Notes under the pieces: generated by a model
Seen by the model: the letters and a program-made list of their open reading frames with translations, nothing else
What the model was told of the DNA's origin: nothing
Databases searched by the model: none
Source of the DNA: Hyphomicrobiales bacterium
GTDB lineage: Bacteria > Pseudomonadota > Alphaproteobacteria > Rhizobiales > Beijerinckiaceae
Direction: 5' to 3'
NCBI GenBank assembly: GCA_930633525.1
Contig: CAKNFP010000002.1
Coordinates: 1,984,001-2,048,000 of the forward strand
DNA length: 64,000 nucleotides
Shown: piece after piece, positions 25,325 to 34,256 of the stretch
How the letters are laid out: every line of letters starts with the position of its first letter
Numbering within the stretch: position 1 is the first letter of the stretch
Translations under genes and position numbers: made by a program

Positions 25325-26527
25325 ATGACGGAAGCGTTCATCTGCACGGGCGTGCGGACCCCCATTGGCCGTTATGGTGGTGCACTGGCGGCGGTGCGGC
25401 CCGACGACATGGCGGGGCTCGTGCTGCGCGAATTGATGGCGCGCGCGCCCGCGCTGCCGGCAGAGGCCATCGATGATGTCATCATGGGTTGCGCCAATCA
25501 GGCGGGTGAAGACAACCGCAACGTGGCTCGCATGGGCGTGCTGCTTTCAGGGCTGCCCGACACCGTGTCGGCGACGACGATCAACCGGCTCTGCGGCTCC
25601 GGCCTTGATGCCGTGGGCCAGGCCGCCCGGGCCATCCGGGCGGGCGAGGCGGAGGTGATCATCGCCGGCGGCGTCGAATCCATGACGCGGGCGCCTTTCG
25701 TGATGGGCAAGGCCAGCTCCGCCTTCTCCCGTTCCGCCGAGATCTTCGACACGACAATCGGCTGGCGTTTCATCAATGCGGCCCTGAAAGAGCGTTGCGG
25801 TATCGATTCCATGCCGGAGACTGCGGAGAACGTGGCCGAGCAGTTTGCGATCTCCCGCCAGGACCAGGATGCCTTCGCCGTGCGCAGCCAGCAACGAGCG
25901 GCGCAGGCACAAAAATCGGGCCGCTTCGGGCGCGAAATCGTGGCTGTCACGATCCCTCAACGCAAGGGCGAGCCGATCGTCGTCGACAAAGATGAACACC
26001 CGCGCGAGACGTCCGTCGAGAAACTCGCCCAGCTTGCGACACCCTTCCGCAAGGGTGGAAGTGTCACGGCTGGCAATGCATCCGGTGTCAACGATGGAGC
26101 CGCCGCGCTCATCATCGCATCCGACACGGCGGTCGCGCGATATGGCCTGACGCCGCTTGCCCGGGTGGTGGGTCTGGCGACGGCGGGCGTCGAGGCGCGC
26201 ATCATGGGCATTGGGCCGGTGCCGGCGAGCCGTAGGCTCATGGAACGCCTGGGGCTGCGAATATCGGACATGGACGTGGTCGAGCTCAACGAAGCTTTCG
26301 CCGCTCAGGCGCTTGCCTGCCTTCGCCAACTCGGCCTGCCGGATGTTGCCGCCCATGTGAATCCAAACGGAGGCGCGATCGCGCTTGGGCACCCCCTCGG
26401 CATGTCCGGCGCGCGACTGGCCCTGACCGCCGCTGTGGAACTGCAGGAGCGCGGGGCGAAGCGTGCTCTGTGCAGCATGTGCGTCGGCGTCGGTCAAGGC
26501 ATTGCCCTTGTGATGGAGAAGGCGTGA
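25325..26527 (+). CDS. Acetyl-CoA acyltransferase (thiolase), PaaJ/PcaF-like
   Basis: This 400-aa degradative thiolase cleaves a 3-oxoacyl-CoA with CoA. The nucleophilic Cys lies in INRLCGSGLDAV (about residue 90), the catalytic His in NPNGGAIALGHPLGMSGARL and the second Cys in CSMCVGVGQG. The length fits 3-oxoadipyl-CoA or acetyl-CoA acyltransferases. The ATG at 25325 follows AAGGAG. It overlaps the next gene as TGATG and would supply the last step of the pathway. Confidence 0.93.
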   Translation: MTEAFICTGVRTPIGRYGGALAAVRPDDMAGLVLRELMARAPALPAEAIDDVIMGCANQAGEDNRNVARMGVLLSGLPDTVSATTINRLCGSGLDAVGQAARAIRAGEAEVIIAGGVESMTRAPFVMGKASSAFSRSAEIFDTTIGWRFINAALKERCGIDSMPETAENVAEQFAISRQDQDAFAVRSQQRAAQAQKSGRFGREIVAVTIPQRKGEPIVVDKDEHPRETSVEKLAQLATPFRKGGSVTAGNASGVNDGAAALIIASDTAVARYGLTPLARVVGLATAGVEARIMGIGPVPASRRLMERLGLRISDMDVVELNEAFAAQALACLRQLGLPDVAAHVNPNGGAIALGHPLGMSGARLALTAAVELQERGAKRALCSMCVGVGQGIALVMEKA

Positions 26528-27336
26528 TGGACAAATCCGCGAATCCGCCTGGGGATCTTCCGATGAAGCCGGAAGTGATCCTCGACCGCGCAACCGATGC
26601 TATCGCGGTGGTCCGTATCAACCGGCCAAAAGTGCGCAATGCTCTCAATATGTCCGTACGCCGGAAATTGGCGGAGATCTTCGAGGAGTTTGCCGAGGAT
26701 AGCCTCCTGCGATGTGTTGTCCTGACCGGTGACGAAACAAGCTTCGCAGCCGGCGCCGATATTCAGGACATGGCGGAAATCAGCGCCGTGGACATGTATC
26801 TGCGCCACAATGAACGGCTGTGGGAAGCGATAGCCCGTTGCCCGCAGCCTGTCATTGCGGCGGTGAACGGCTTTGCGCTGGGCGGCGGGCTGGAACTCGC
26901 CATGCATGCCGACATCATCATTGCCGGGCGCAGCGCCAAACTCGGCCAGCCGGAGGTTCGCGTCGGCATCATGCCGGGCGCGGGTGGCACTCAACGCCTG
27001 ACACGTGCCGTCGGCAAGTTCCAGGCGATGCGCCTTTGCTTGACCGGAGAAATCATCGACGCGCGTGAGGCTTACGCAATGGGCCTTGTCAGCAAGCTCG
27101 TTGCGGATGAGGAGGTCTTTGCGACAGCCATGACGATGGCAGAGCAGATGACAAAGCTGCCGCCGATAGCCCTGGCCCAGATCAAGGAGGTCATCCTCCA
27201 GGGACAGGACGCCTCGCTTGGCGCAGCGTTGGCTTTGGAGCGCAAGGCCTTGCAGGTCCTTTTCGCCACCAGCGACAAGAACGAGGGTATGCGCGCCTTC
27301 CTCGAAAAGCGTCCGCCTCATTACACCGGCGCATGA
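26527..27336 (+). CDS. Enoyl-CoA hydratase, PaaF/canonical type
   Basis: This 269-aa crotonase has both catalytic regions of true hydratases: the oxyanion hole in GDETSFAAGADIQDM and QPEVRVGIMPGAGGTQRLTR with the Glu of QPE. It is closest in pattern to standard enoyl-CoA hydratases. The ATG at 26527 overlaps the thiolase stop; an internal ATG at 26563 would give a shorter, equally family-like start. It probably hydrates the enoyl-CoA before the 3-hydroxyacyl-CoA dehydrogenase. Confidence 0.9.
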   Translation: MDKSANPPGDLPMKPEVILDRATDAIAVVRINRPKVRNALNMSVRRKLAEIFEEFAEDSLLRCVVLTGDETSFAAGADIQDMAEISAVDMYLRHNERLWEAIARCPQPVIAAVNGFALGGGLELAMHADIIIAGRSAKLGQPEVRVGIMPGAGGTQRLTRAVGKFQAMRLCLTGEIIDAREAYAMGLVSKLVADEEVFATAMTMAEQMTKLPPIALAQIKEVILQGQDASLGAALALERKALQVLFATSDKNEGMRAFLEKRPPHYTGA

Positions 27337-27410
27337 GCGGGACTGCAGGTCTCGTCACGGGATCGACCGCTCGGTAACACACGTCTCACGGATAGTTTGG
27401 AGATAACGCC

Positions 27411-28190
27411 ATGGATCTCGGAATCGCAGGTCAAACTGCTCTTGTCCTGGGCGGTACAAAAGGCCTCGGCTTTGCCTGTGCGCATCATCTCAGCGCTGCA
27501 GGTGTACGGGTGGCCATCAATGGTCGCAACGCCGAGGAGGGCAGGGCGGCCGTCGCACGGCTCAGCAACGGCGCAGCCTTCATACAGGGGGACGTGTCGG
27601 ACGCGGATCAGCCGGGGCGCCTCATCGCGGAGGCGCAGGAGCAGGTTGGTGCGATCGGTATTCTCGTCACCAATGCCGGCGGGCCGCCAACGGGGCAGTT
27701 CACCGACCACCAGCTCGACACCTGGCGCAAGGCGCTTGAGGTGAACATGCTGGCGGCGATCGAGGCCGCGCGGCTCTTGCTTCCGGGCATGATACAGGCC
27801 GGCTTCGGGCGGATCGTCAATATCACCTCCTTTGCCGTGAAAGAGCCCTATCCCAACATGGCGCTGGCCAATGGTGTTCGTGCCGGGCTCACCGGGGCCA
27901 TGGCGACGCTTGCCCGCGAGGTGATTGGTAAAGGCGTGACGGTGAACAACATTCTGCCCGGATTGATGGCGACCGGCGCTCTCGACCGCGTCATTCGAGC
28001 GCGCGCGTCGCGCGATCAGATCCCGGAGGCAGAAGCATCCGCGCGTATGGCCGCCTCTGTGCCGGCTGGACGGCTCGGCACTGCCGAGGATTTCGGTCCG
28101 CTCTGCGCATTTCTCTGCTCGCGGCACGCCGACTACATCACGGCGCAGAACATCGCGGTGGATGGTGGCTTGGTGCGCAGTCTCCTGTAA
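27411..28190 (+). CDS. Atypical SDR-family oxidoreductase without the YxxxK motif
   Basis: This 259-aa Rossmann protein has a cofactor motif GGTKGLGFA at about 14-22 and VTNAGGPPTG, a variant of NNAG. The catalytic region reads NITSFAVKEPYPNMALANGVRAG: Ser is kept, but the Tyr-x3-Lys pair is replaced by an Asn-x3-Arg-like pattern, known for a subgroup of SDRs of unclear chemistry. It ends the operon that begins with the CoA ligase, 74 bases after the crotonase. It may act on a CoA ester or have a non-redox role. Confidence 0.88.
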   Translation: MDLGIAGQTALVLGGTKGLGFACAHHLSAAGVRVAINGRNAEEGRAAVARLSNGAAFIQGDVSDADQPGRLIAEAQEQVGAIGILVTNAGGPPTGQFTDHQLDTWRKALEVNMLAAIEAARLLLPGMIQAGFGRIVNITSFAVKEPYPNMALANGVRAGLTGAMATLAREVIGKGVTVNNILPGLMATGALDRVIRARASRDQIPEAEASARMAASVPAGRLGTAEDFGPLCAFLCSRHADYITAQNIAVDGGLVRSLL

Positions 28191-28218
28191 GCGGAGACAA
28201 CCAAGCCGCAGGTCATCT

Positions 28219-28245
28219 TTCTGCACAGCGGAAAAGCTTTTTGCA
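28219..28245. promoter_or_regulatory. Shared motif copy B upstream of the second Liv cluster
   Basis: TTCTGCACAGCGGAA (28219-28233) matches the 15-bp consensus and is followed in register by GCGGAA-N5-TTTTGCA (28228-28245), as in the iclR control region. It lies 99 bases before the receptor start at 28332. Confidence 0.65.
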
Positions 28246-28331
28246 AAACGGTAGCCAGTTTCTGGCACTCTGCGGCACAATAATGAAAACCAACTCACGC
28301 TTGCCGTGAGTATCGACCAGGAGAGGAACCC

Positions 28332-29531
28332 ATGAAGAAACTATGCCTCGGCCTGTTCGCCGCAGCCTGTTCGGCTTCGGCAGCGATGGCCCAGATGTCT
28401 GACAACACCGTCAAGATCGGCGTTCTGACCGACCAGACCGGGGTATTCTCATCGTTGGCTGGCAAGGGCTCCGTCGTTGCCGCCCAGATGGCGATCGAGG
28501 ATTTCGGCAACCGCATAGGCGGCAAACCGGTGGAGCTCGTGAGCGCTGACCACCAGAACAAGGCGGATATTGGCGCCCAGACCGCGCGCCGCTGGTATGA
28601 TACCGAGGGCGTCGACATGATCGTCGATGTCCCGAATTCATCGGTGGTGCTCGCGGTTCAGCAACTCGCCCGGGAGAAGAACCGTGTCCTGATCGTCTCC
28701 GGCGCCGGCACGGCGGATCTTACCAACAAGGCCTGCTCGCCAAACGGCATCCACTGGACCTGGGACACCTATGCGGCTGCCGTCAGCACAGCGAAGGCGA
28801 TCGTGCAGGAAGGCGGCAAATCCTGGTTCTTCCTCACTGCCGACTATGCCTTCGGCCATACGATGAAAGCGGATGTCGCGCGCGTCGTCGAGGAAAGCGG
28901 TGGCAAGGTTGTCGGCGGCGTGCAGCACCCGCTCAATACGGCCGATTTCTCATCCTTCCTGCTCCAGGCGCCCAGCAGCGGCGCTGACGTAATAGCGCTC
29001 GCCAATGGCGGCAGCGATACCATCAATTCGCTCAAGCAGGCGCAGGAGTTCGGCCTGACGCAGAAGGCCAAGATCGCAGGTCTTGCCATTTTCCTGACGG
29101 ATATCCACGCGATTGGCCTCCAATCCGCGCAAGGGCTGTATCTCACCACAGGGTTCTATTGGGATCAGAACGATGAGACCCGTGAATGGTCTCAAAGGTT
29201 CTTCAAGCGCCACGGGGCGATGCCGACCATGTCCCAGGCGGGCGTGTATTCAGCGATCATGCACTACCTGAAGTCGATCGAGGCAGCTGGAACCGACTCG
29301 GCTGACAAAGTCGTCGCACAGATGAAGGCCACTCCCGTCAACGATTTCTTTGCGAAGAACGGCAAGATCCGCGACGACGGCCGCATGGTCCACGATATGT
29401 ATCTCGCGCAGGTGAAGAGCCCGAGCGAATCCAAGGGTCCATGGGACTATTACAAGATCCTTCGCACGGTCCCGGGAAATGAGGCCTTCCGTCCGCTTTC
29501 CCAGAGCGAATGCCCCCTCGTCGCCAAATAG
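28332..29531 (+). CDS. Branched-chain-type (HAAT) ABC substrate-binding protein, Liv cluster 2
   Basis: This periplasmic receptor of 399 aa has a signal peptide at 1-20 (SAAMA|QMSD). Mature hallmarks are VKIGVLTDQTGVFSSLAGKGSV and KNRVLIVSGAGTADLTNKAC, a variant common in receptors for aromatic or organic acids. GGAGAGG precedes the ATG. It differs clearly from the cluster 1 receptor, so the two importers probably take different but related solutes. Confidence 0.9.
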   Translation: MKKLCLGLFAAACSASAAMAQMSDNTVKIGVLTDQTGVFSSLAGKGSVVAAQMAIEDFGNRIGGKPVELVSADHQNKADIGAQTARRWYDTEGVDMIVDVPNSSVVLAVQQLAREKNRVLIVSGAGTADLTNKACSPNGIHWTWDTYAAAVSTAKAIVQEGGKSWFFLTADYAFGHTMKADVARVVEESGGKVVGGVQHPLNTADFSSFLLQAPSSGADVIALANGGSDTINSLKQAQEFGLTQKAKIAGLAIFLTDIHAIGLQSAQGLYLTTGFYWDQNDETREWSQRFFKRHGAMPTMSQAGVYSAIMHYLKSIEAAGTDSADKVVAQMKATPVNDFFAKNGKIRDDGRMVHDMYLAQVKSPSESKGPWDYYKILRTVPGNEAFRPLSQSECPLVAK

Positions 29532-29715
29532 GAGGCACCAGGGATCAACGCAACGGCCTCCGCTCTCGACGGAGTGCCATAGCGTGCCTGCATAAAGTGC
29601 GTCGCGTCCTGAGCGAGGCCGGTCTTCTCACCGCTGGCCTCGCACCTTTTTCGCATTGCGCGGTATTGCGGCGGAATCCTCCCGGCCAGTCACGCGCCAG
29701 CCCATGCATGGACCC

Positions 29716-30474
29716 ATGTCAGACGACATCATTCTGAGCGCCTCCGGGCTTACCAAGGAGTTCAAGGGCTTCGTCGCCGTTGACGACGTCGCGCTCGCCG
29801 TCCGACGCGGCACGATCCACGCCCTGATCGGCCCGAACGGTGCCGGCAAGACGACATGCTTCAACCTTCTGACGAAGGTCTTGACCCCGACACGCGGACG
29901 CATCGTCTACAACGGTCGCGACATCACGAGAATGCGTCCGGCGGATATTGCCCGGCTTGGCCTCGTGCGTTCATTCCAGATTTCCGCGGTCTTCGGCCAA
30001 ATGACCGTCCTGGAGAACGTGCGCATCGCCTTGCAGCGCCGTTTGCACGGCGATTGCTTCGATTTCTGGCGTTCCGAACGTGTTCTGTCCTCGCTGCATG
30101 ATGAGGCGTGGGCGCTCGTCGATGCTGTCGGCCTTGCCGATCTCGCGGTTGTTCCGGCGAGTGAGTTGTCCTACGGCCGCAAGCGCGCACTCGAGATCGC
30201 CACGACGCTCGCGCTTGATCCGGAAATGCTCCTTCTCGACGAGCCGATGGCCGGTATGACTCAGGAGGATGTCGACCGGATCTCGGCGTTGATCCGGCGG
30301 ATTTCCAAGGACAGGACCATTCTGATGGTCGAGCATAATCTCTCGGTGGTGGCATCCCTGTCGCACCGCATCACCGTGCTGACCCGAGGCAAGATACTGG
30401 CTGAGGGAGATTACCAAACCGTCTCGAGCGATCCCCGCGTCGTCGAAGCTTACATCGGGGTTCCCAATGCTTAA
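29716..30474 (+). CDS. LivG-type ABC ATPase, Liv cluster 2
   Basis: This 252-aa ATPase has Walker A GPNGAGKTT at 39-47, signature LSYGRKRALEIA, Walker B MLLLDEPMAGM and a switch His in LMVEHNLSVV. Starts at 29704 and 29716 are both possible; 29716 gives the normal N-terminus, but neither has a strong ribosome site. A 184-base gap separates it from the receptor gene. It overlaps the LivF-type gene by eight bases. Confidence 0.9.
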   Translation: MSDDIILSASGLTKEFKGFVAVDDVALAVRRGTIHALIGPNGAGKTTCFNLLTKVLTPTRGRIVYNGRDITRMRPADIARLGLVRSFQISAVFGQMTVLENVRIALQRRLHGDCFDFWRSERVLSSLHDEAWALVDAVGLADLAVVPASELSYGRKRALEIATTLALDPEMLLLDEPMAGMTQEDVDRISALIRRISKDRTILMVEHNLSVVASLSHRITVLTRGKILAEGDYQTVSSDPRVVEAYIGVPNA

Positions 30475-31195
30475 GGCGGTCTCGAAAGGTCAGGATGTTC
30501 CCCTGCTCGCCGTTGACGGGCTCCAGGCGTGGTACGGCGAGAGCCATGTGCTCCATGGCGTGAAGTTTGATGTCTTGCCCGGCGAAGTTGTAACCCTGCT
30601 CGGCCGCAACGGCGCCGGCAAGAGCACGACCTTGAAGTCGATCGTGGGCATTGTTCGCAAGCGGCGCGGCTCGATTCGATTCAATGGCGCGGAGACCATC
30701 GGGCTGAGTGCACGCGCCATAGCGAGGAGCGGGATCGCCTTCTGCCCGGAGGACAGGGGCATTTTCTCGAGCCTCAATGTGGATGAGAATCTGCGCCTGC
30801 CGCCTGTCGTTGCCGAGGGTGGCTTGAGTATTGATGAGATATTCGCCCTTTTCCCCAATTTGCGGGAGCGTCTGAAGAGCCAGGGCACAAAGCTCTCCGG
30901 GGGCGAGCAGCAGATGCTGGCCATCGGGCGCATCCTGCGGACGGGGGCGCGGCTGCTGCTGCTTGATGAACCGACAGAGGGGCTCGCGCCTGTCATCGTG
31001 CAGCAGATTGGCCGCACGATCGGCAAGCTGAAGGAGCGGGGTTTTACAATCGTGCTCGTTGAGCAGAATTTCCATTTCGCCGCGACCGTAGCGGACCGGC
31101 ATTTCGTGATGGAGCATGGGCAGGTCATCGACATGCTCCACAACACCGAGATCGCAGCGAATACTGCGAAGCTCAATCGTTATCTCGGCGTCTAG
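30467..31195 (+). CDS. LivF-type ABC ATPase, Liv cluster 2
   Basis: This ATPase partner (242 aa) has Walker A GRNGAGKST at 46-54, signature LSGGEQQMLAIGRIL, Walker B LLLLDEPTEGLAPV and switch LVEQNFHF. FCPEDRGIFSSLNVDENL is the Q-loop region. It is preceded by an overlapping LivG-type gene and followed 12 bases later by the LivH-type gene. Confidence 0.92.
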   Translation: MLKAVSKGQDVPLLAVDGLQAWYGESHVLHGVKFDVLPGEVVTLLGRNGAGKSTTLKSIVGIVRKRRGSIRFNGAETIGLSARAIARSGIAFCPEDRGIFSSLNVDENLRLPPVVAEGGLSIDEIFALFPNLRERLKSQGTKLSGGEQQMLAIGRILRTGARLLLLDEPTEGLAPVIVQQIGRTIGKLKERGFTIVLVEQNFHFAATVADRHFVMEHGQVIDMLHNTEIAANTAKLNRYLGV

Positions 31196-31207
31196 GGGAG
31201 CGAAAAG

Positions 31208-32095
31208 ATGTTAGGTCTATTCGGCATTGCCCCTCAGGTTCTCTTCGGTCAGCTTTTGCTTGGACTGATCAACGGTGCATTCTACGCGATGCTCAGCCTG
31301 GGGCTCGCGGTCATCTTCGGGCTGTTGAATATCGTCAATTTCGCTCACGGCGCCTTCTATATGATGGGTGCCTTCGGGGCTTGGGCGCTCTTGTATTATC
31401 TTGATATCGGCTACTGGTGGGCGCTACTTCTAGCGCCGCTGGCTGTTGGCTTATTCGGCATCATCGTCGAGCGCTGTCTGCTCCGCTGGCTTTATTCTCT
31501 CGATCATCTCTACGGGATGATTCTGACCTTTGGTCTGGCATTGATTATAACAGGGGTCTTCCGCAACCAGTACGGCGCGACGGGGCTGCCCTATGCGCTT
31601 CCGCCCCTCTTAACGGGGGGGCACAATCTCGGCTTCATGTATCTCCCCAATTCCCGCGCTTTTGTGGTGGTTGCATCACTCGCGGTCTGCCTTTCCACCT
31701 GGTTCGTGATCGAGAAGACGCGGCTCGGGTCCTACTTGCGCGCGGCAACCGAAAATCCCACGCTCACCGAGGCCTTTGGGATCAATGTGCCGCTTCTTAT
31801 CACCATGACGTATGGTTTCGGGGTGGCGCTCGCCGGTTTCGCCGGCGTGCTCGCCGCGCCGATCTACGCGGTCAACCCCACGATGGGCTCCGACCTCATC
31901 ATCGTCGTTTTCGCGGTTGTGGTTATCGGCGGAATGGGATCAATCCTCGGCTCGATCATCACGGGGTTTTCGCTCGGCGTGATCGAGGGGTTCACGAAGG
32001 TCTTCTGGCCGGAGGCATCGGCAACGGTCATCTTCGTGATCATGGCCATCGTTCTCATGGTGAGACCTGCCGGCCTCTTTGGAAAAAGCTCCTGA
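31208..32095 (+). CDS. LivH-type ABC permease, Liv cluster 2
   Basis: This permease of 295 aa has the landmarks LINGAFYAMLSLGLAVIFGLLNIVNFAHGAFYMMG near the N-terminus and VVVIGGMGSILGSIITGFSLGVIEG near the C-terminus. It has a normal number of membrane segments. Gene order here (receptor, G, F, H, M) differs from cluster 1 (receptor, H, M, G, F), so the clusters are not a recent tandem duplication. Confidence 0.92.
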   Translation: MLGLFGIAPQVLFGQLLLGLINGAFYAMLSLGLAVIFGLLNIVNFAHGAFYMMGAFGAWALLYYLDIGYWWALLLAPLAVGLFGIIVERCLLRWLYSLDHLYGMILTFGLALIITGVFRNQYGATGLPYALPPLLTGGHNLGFMYLPNSRAFVVVASLAVCLSTWFVIEKTRLGSYLRAATENPTLTEAFGINVPLLITMTYGFGVALAGFAGVLAAPIYAVNPTMGSDLIIVVFAVVVIGGMGSILGSIITGFSLGVIEGFTKVFWPEASATVIFVIMAIVLMVRPAGLFGKSS

Positions 32096-32096
32096 C

Positions 32097-33071
32097 ATGG
32101 CGATCGATAGCAGCCTCCCCACAGCGGCCCCCAATCAGAACCTGGGGATGTCACGCGATCATATGGCGGTCATCCTAGGCTTGGTCCTGGTGCTGGTCGC
32201 GGCGCCATTCTTCCTCTATCCACTGCTTGTCATCAAAATCCTGTGCTTCGCTTTGTTCGCCTGTGCGCTCAATCTCCTGCTCGGTTACGTCGGGCTTCTG
32301 TCCTTCGGCCATGCCGCCTATTTCGGCATGGCGAGCTATGCGGCGGCCCATGCCGCGAAGATCTGGGGTTTCACGCCCGAGCTCGCGATCCTGTTCGGGG
32401 CAGTGGTGGCGGCCCTTCTTGGTGCCGTTTTCGGTGCGCTGGCAGTCCGTCGCCACGGTATCTATTTCGCGATGGTGACGCTTGCCTTCGCGCAGATGGT
32501 CTATTTCTTTGCCCTGCAGGCACCTTTCACCGGTGGGGAAGACGGTATTCAGCAAGTGCCGCGCGGCTTCCTGTTTGGAGTCCTATCTCTCGCGGATGAT
32601 CGCGCGCTTTATTGGTTCGTGTTGGCTGTCTTCATCGTGTCGATGCTGGCTCTCCACCGCATCATCCACTCGCCTTTCGGACAAGCGTTGAAGGCGATCC
32701 GCGAAAACGAATCCCGTGCCACATCTCTCGGTTACCGGGTGAATCAATACAAATTTCTCGCCTTTGTCCTGTCGGCATTCTTTGCCGGCTTAGCGGGAGC
32801 TACGAAGGCCATCGCCTTCCAACTCGCCAGTTTGACCGACGTCTACTGGACGATGTCTGGTGAGGTGGTGTTGATGACCTTGATTGGAGGTGTGCATACG
32901 TTCATCGGGCCTGCTGTAGGGGCCGCTCTGGTCGTCGTATTGCAGAACTACTTCGCCTCCTTCGGTGATTGGGTGACGACGATCCAGGGCGTTGTCTTTG
33001 TCGTCTGTGTGCTTCTCTTCCGTGAGGGTATTGTCGGCTTCATTTCCAAGAAATTGAAGCGTCCACTCTGA
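32097..33071 (+). CDS. LivM-type ABC permease, Liv cluster 2
   Basis: This 324-aa permease shows LLLGYVGLLSFGHAAYFGMASY, GIYFAMVTLAFAQMVYFF and VLMTLIGGVHTFIGPAVGAAL. The ATG at 32097 starts one base after the LivH-type stop; an alternative TTG at 32079 would overlap. It ends the cluster; the next gene converges from 33145. Confidence 0.92.
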   Translation: MAIDSSLPTAAPNQNLGMSRDHMAVILGLVLVLVAAPFFLYPLLVIKILCFALFACALNLLLGYVGLLSFGHAAYFGMASYAAAHAAKIWGFTPELAILFGAVVAALLGAVFGALAVRRHGIYFAMVTLAFAQMVYFFALQAPFTGGEDGIQQVPRGFLFGVLSLADDRALYWFVLAVFIVSMLALHRIIHSPFGQALKAIRENESRATSLGYRVNQYKFLAFVLSAFFAGLAGATKAIAFQLASLTDVYWTMSGEVVLMTLIGGVHTFIGPAVGAALVVVLQNYFASFGDWVTTIQGVVFVVCVLLFREGIVGFISKKLKRPL

Positions 33072-33144
33072 CAACGAAGTCTCAGCGATCCAATTTGAAG
33101 GGAGAACGCTGCAGGCGTTGGTAGGACTATGCCGCGCGGAGCGT

Positions 33145-34008
33145 TTACCGAACCGTTGTCCCGGCGGGAATAGCAGCTTGCCTACTCCAGCCTAGCGCGG
33201 CGCTGATGGCCCGAGCCGTCTCCCGAACATCGTGGGATAGCGCCTGCATCCGATCCGGCTGCATATACGGGGCAAGGCTTGATACGCTGACTGCCGCGAC
33301 GATGGCGCCACTGGCATCCCGGATGGGCGCCGCAACGCAGCGCAGTTGCGGTTCCGATTCCTCAAGGTCGAACGCCACGCCTTTCTGTGCATAGCTTCGC
33401 ATCTGGTCGAACCAGGCTGTTCGGGAGCTTGGGGAGAGGGGAGGCAGACCGGGGCCGCGAGCGTCCAAAAAGCTGGCCCACCGTGCTTCACTCATGTCCA
33501 ACACGAGCGCCTTGCCGAGCCCCGTGCACCATACAGGATGGCGATCGCCAACGCTGGACCGGATTTCGAACCGGCGTTGTCCTGGCACCTTGTCGATGTA
33601 AAAAACAACGCCTTCGTCGAGGATGCCGAGCTGGACGGTGTCGAGCGTATGTTCCGCCAGGCGCTGCAGATGGCCATGAGCCGCCTTGCTCAAGGGCATG
33701 TCCCGCCGCGCTTGAAAGCCGAGTTCGAGTAGTTTGGGACCCAGGCTGTAACCTTCGCGCGGTGTGAAGTTGATGTACCTGCGATCGACGAGAGCTGACG
33801 CAAGGCGATGCGTCGTCGTCCGGGTGGTGCCAAGTTTCTTTGCCAGCGCAGGAAGATCGGTAGCGCCGGAGGCGATCGCTTCCAACACGTCGAGGCCCCG
33901 CATCAGCGTCTGGGCACCCTGCGTGCCGGGCGCCTCAGGTCGACGTTCTTTCGCCCGATCGGGGCCGACGCCGTTCTCCAGCGTACCGGTCGACACCGCT
34001 TTTCGCAT
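33145..34008 (-). CDS. IclR-family transcriptional regulator (second)
   Basis: This 287-aa regulator has a winged helix at about 35-95 (TLMRGLDVLEAIASGATDLPALAKKLGTTRTTTHRLASAL) and the effector domain after it (TVQLGILDEGVVFYIDKVPG, CTGLGKALVLDMSEA). The ATG at 34008 follows GGAGGCGGG; a longer frame to 34098 runs into the divergent promoter and is rejected. The divergent SDR at 34257 and the inverted repeat at 34129-34163 are its likely targets. Confidence 0.92.
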   Translation of the reverse strand: MRKAVSTGTLENGVGPDRAKERRPEAPGTQGAQTLMRGLDVLEAIASGATDLPALAKKLGTTRTTTHRLASALVDRRYINFTPREGYSLGPKLLELGFQARRDMPLSKAAHGHLQRLAEHTLDTVQLGILDEGVVFYIDKVPGQRRFEIRSSVGDRHPVWCTGLGKALVLDMSEARWASFLDARGPGLPPLSPSSRTAWFDQMRSYAQKGVAFDLEESEPQLRCVAAPIRDASGAIVAAVSVSSLAPYMQPDRMQALSHDVRETARAISAALGWSRQAAIPAGTTVR

Positions 34009-34099
34009 CGATTCACCCGCCTCCCTCAATCCTGACCAGACATGCGCCGCACGGACCTTCGCACAAGGCTTGTCACGGCGTTGCAGCCGACAATGCATC

Positions 34100-34163
34100 T
34101 TGACAATTCAGCGGCCCATCCTCTTATATCCCATAATATGAAACTAAATACCATATAATGGGA
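34100..34163 (+). promoter_or_regulatory. Promoter and operator of the SDR gene between divergent iclR and SDR
   Basis: TTGACA (34100-34105) and TTATAT (34124-34129, spacing 18) form a plus-strand promoter. The near-perfect inverted repeat TCCCATAATATG (34129-34140) and CATATAATGGGA (34152-34163), one mismatch per arm, begins at the -10 element and covers the start of transcription. The IclR-type product at 33145-34008 is the probable ligand. Confidence 0.65.
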
Positions 34164-34256
34164 TTTAGGAGGATGGCATCATGAAAAGCAGGATGAAACC
34201 CTCCGAAATCGTCTGAACGGCCTGCAGCAAGCCAGGGTCGCATGGGAGAAGAAGTG

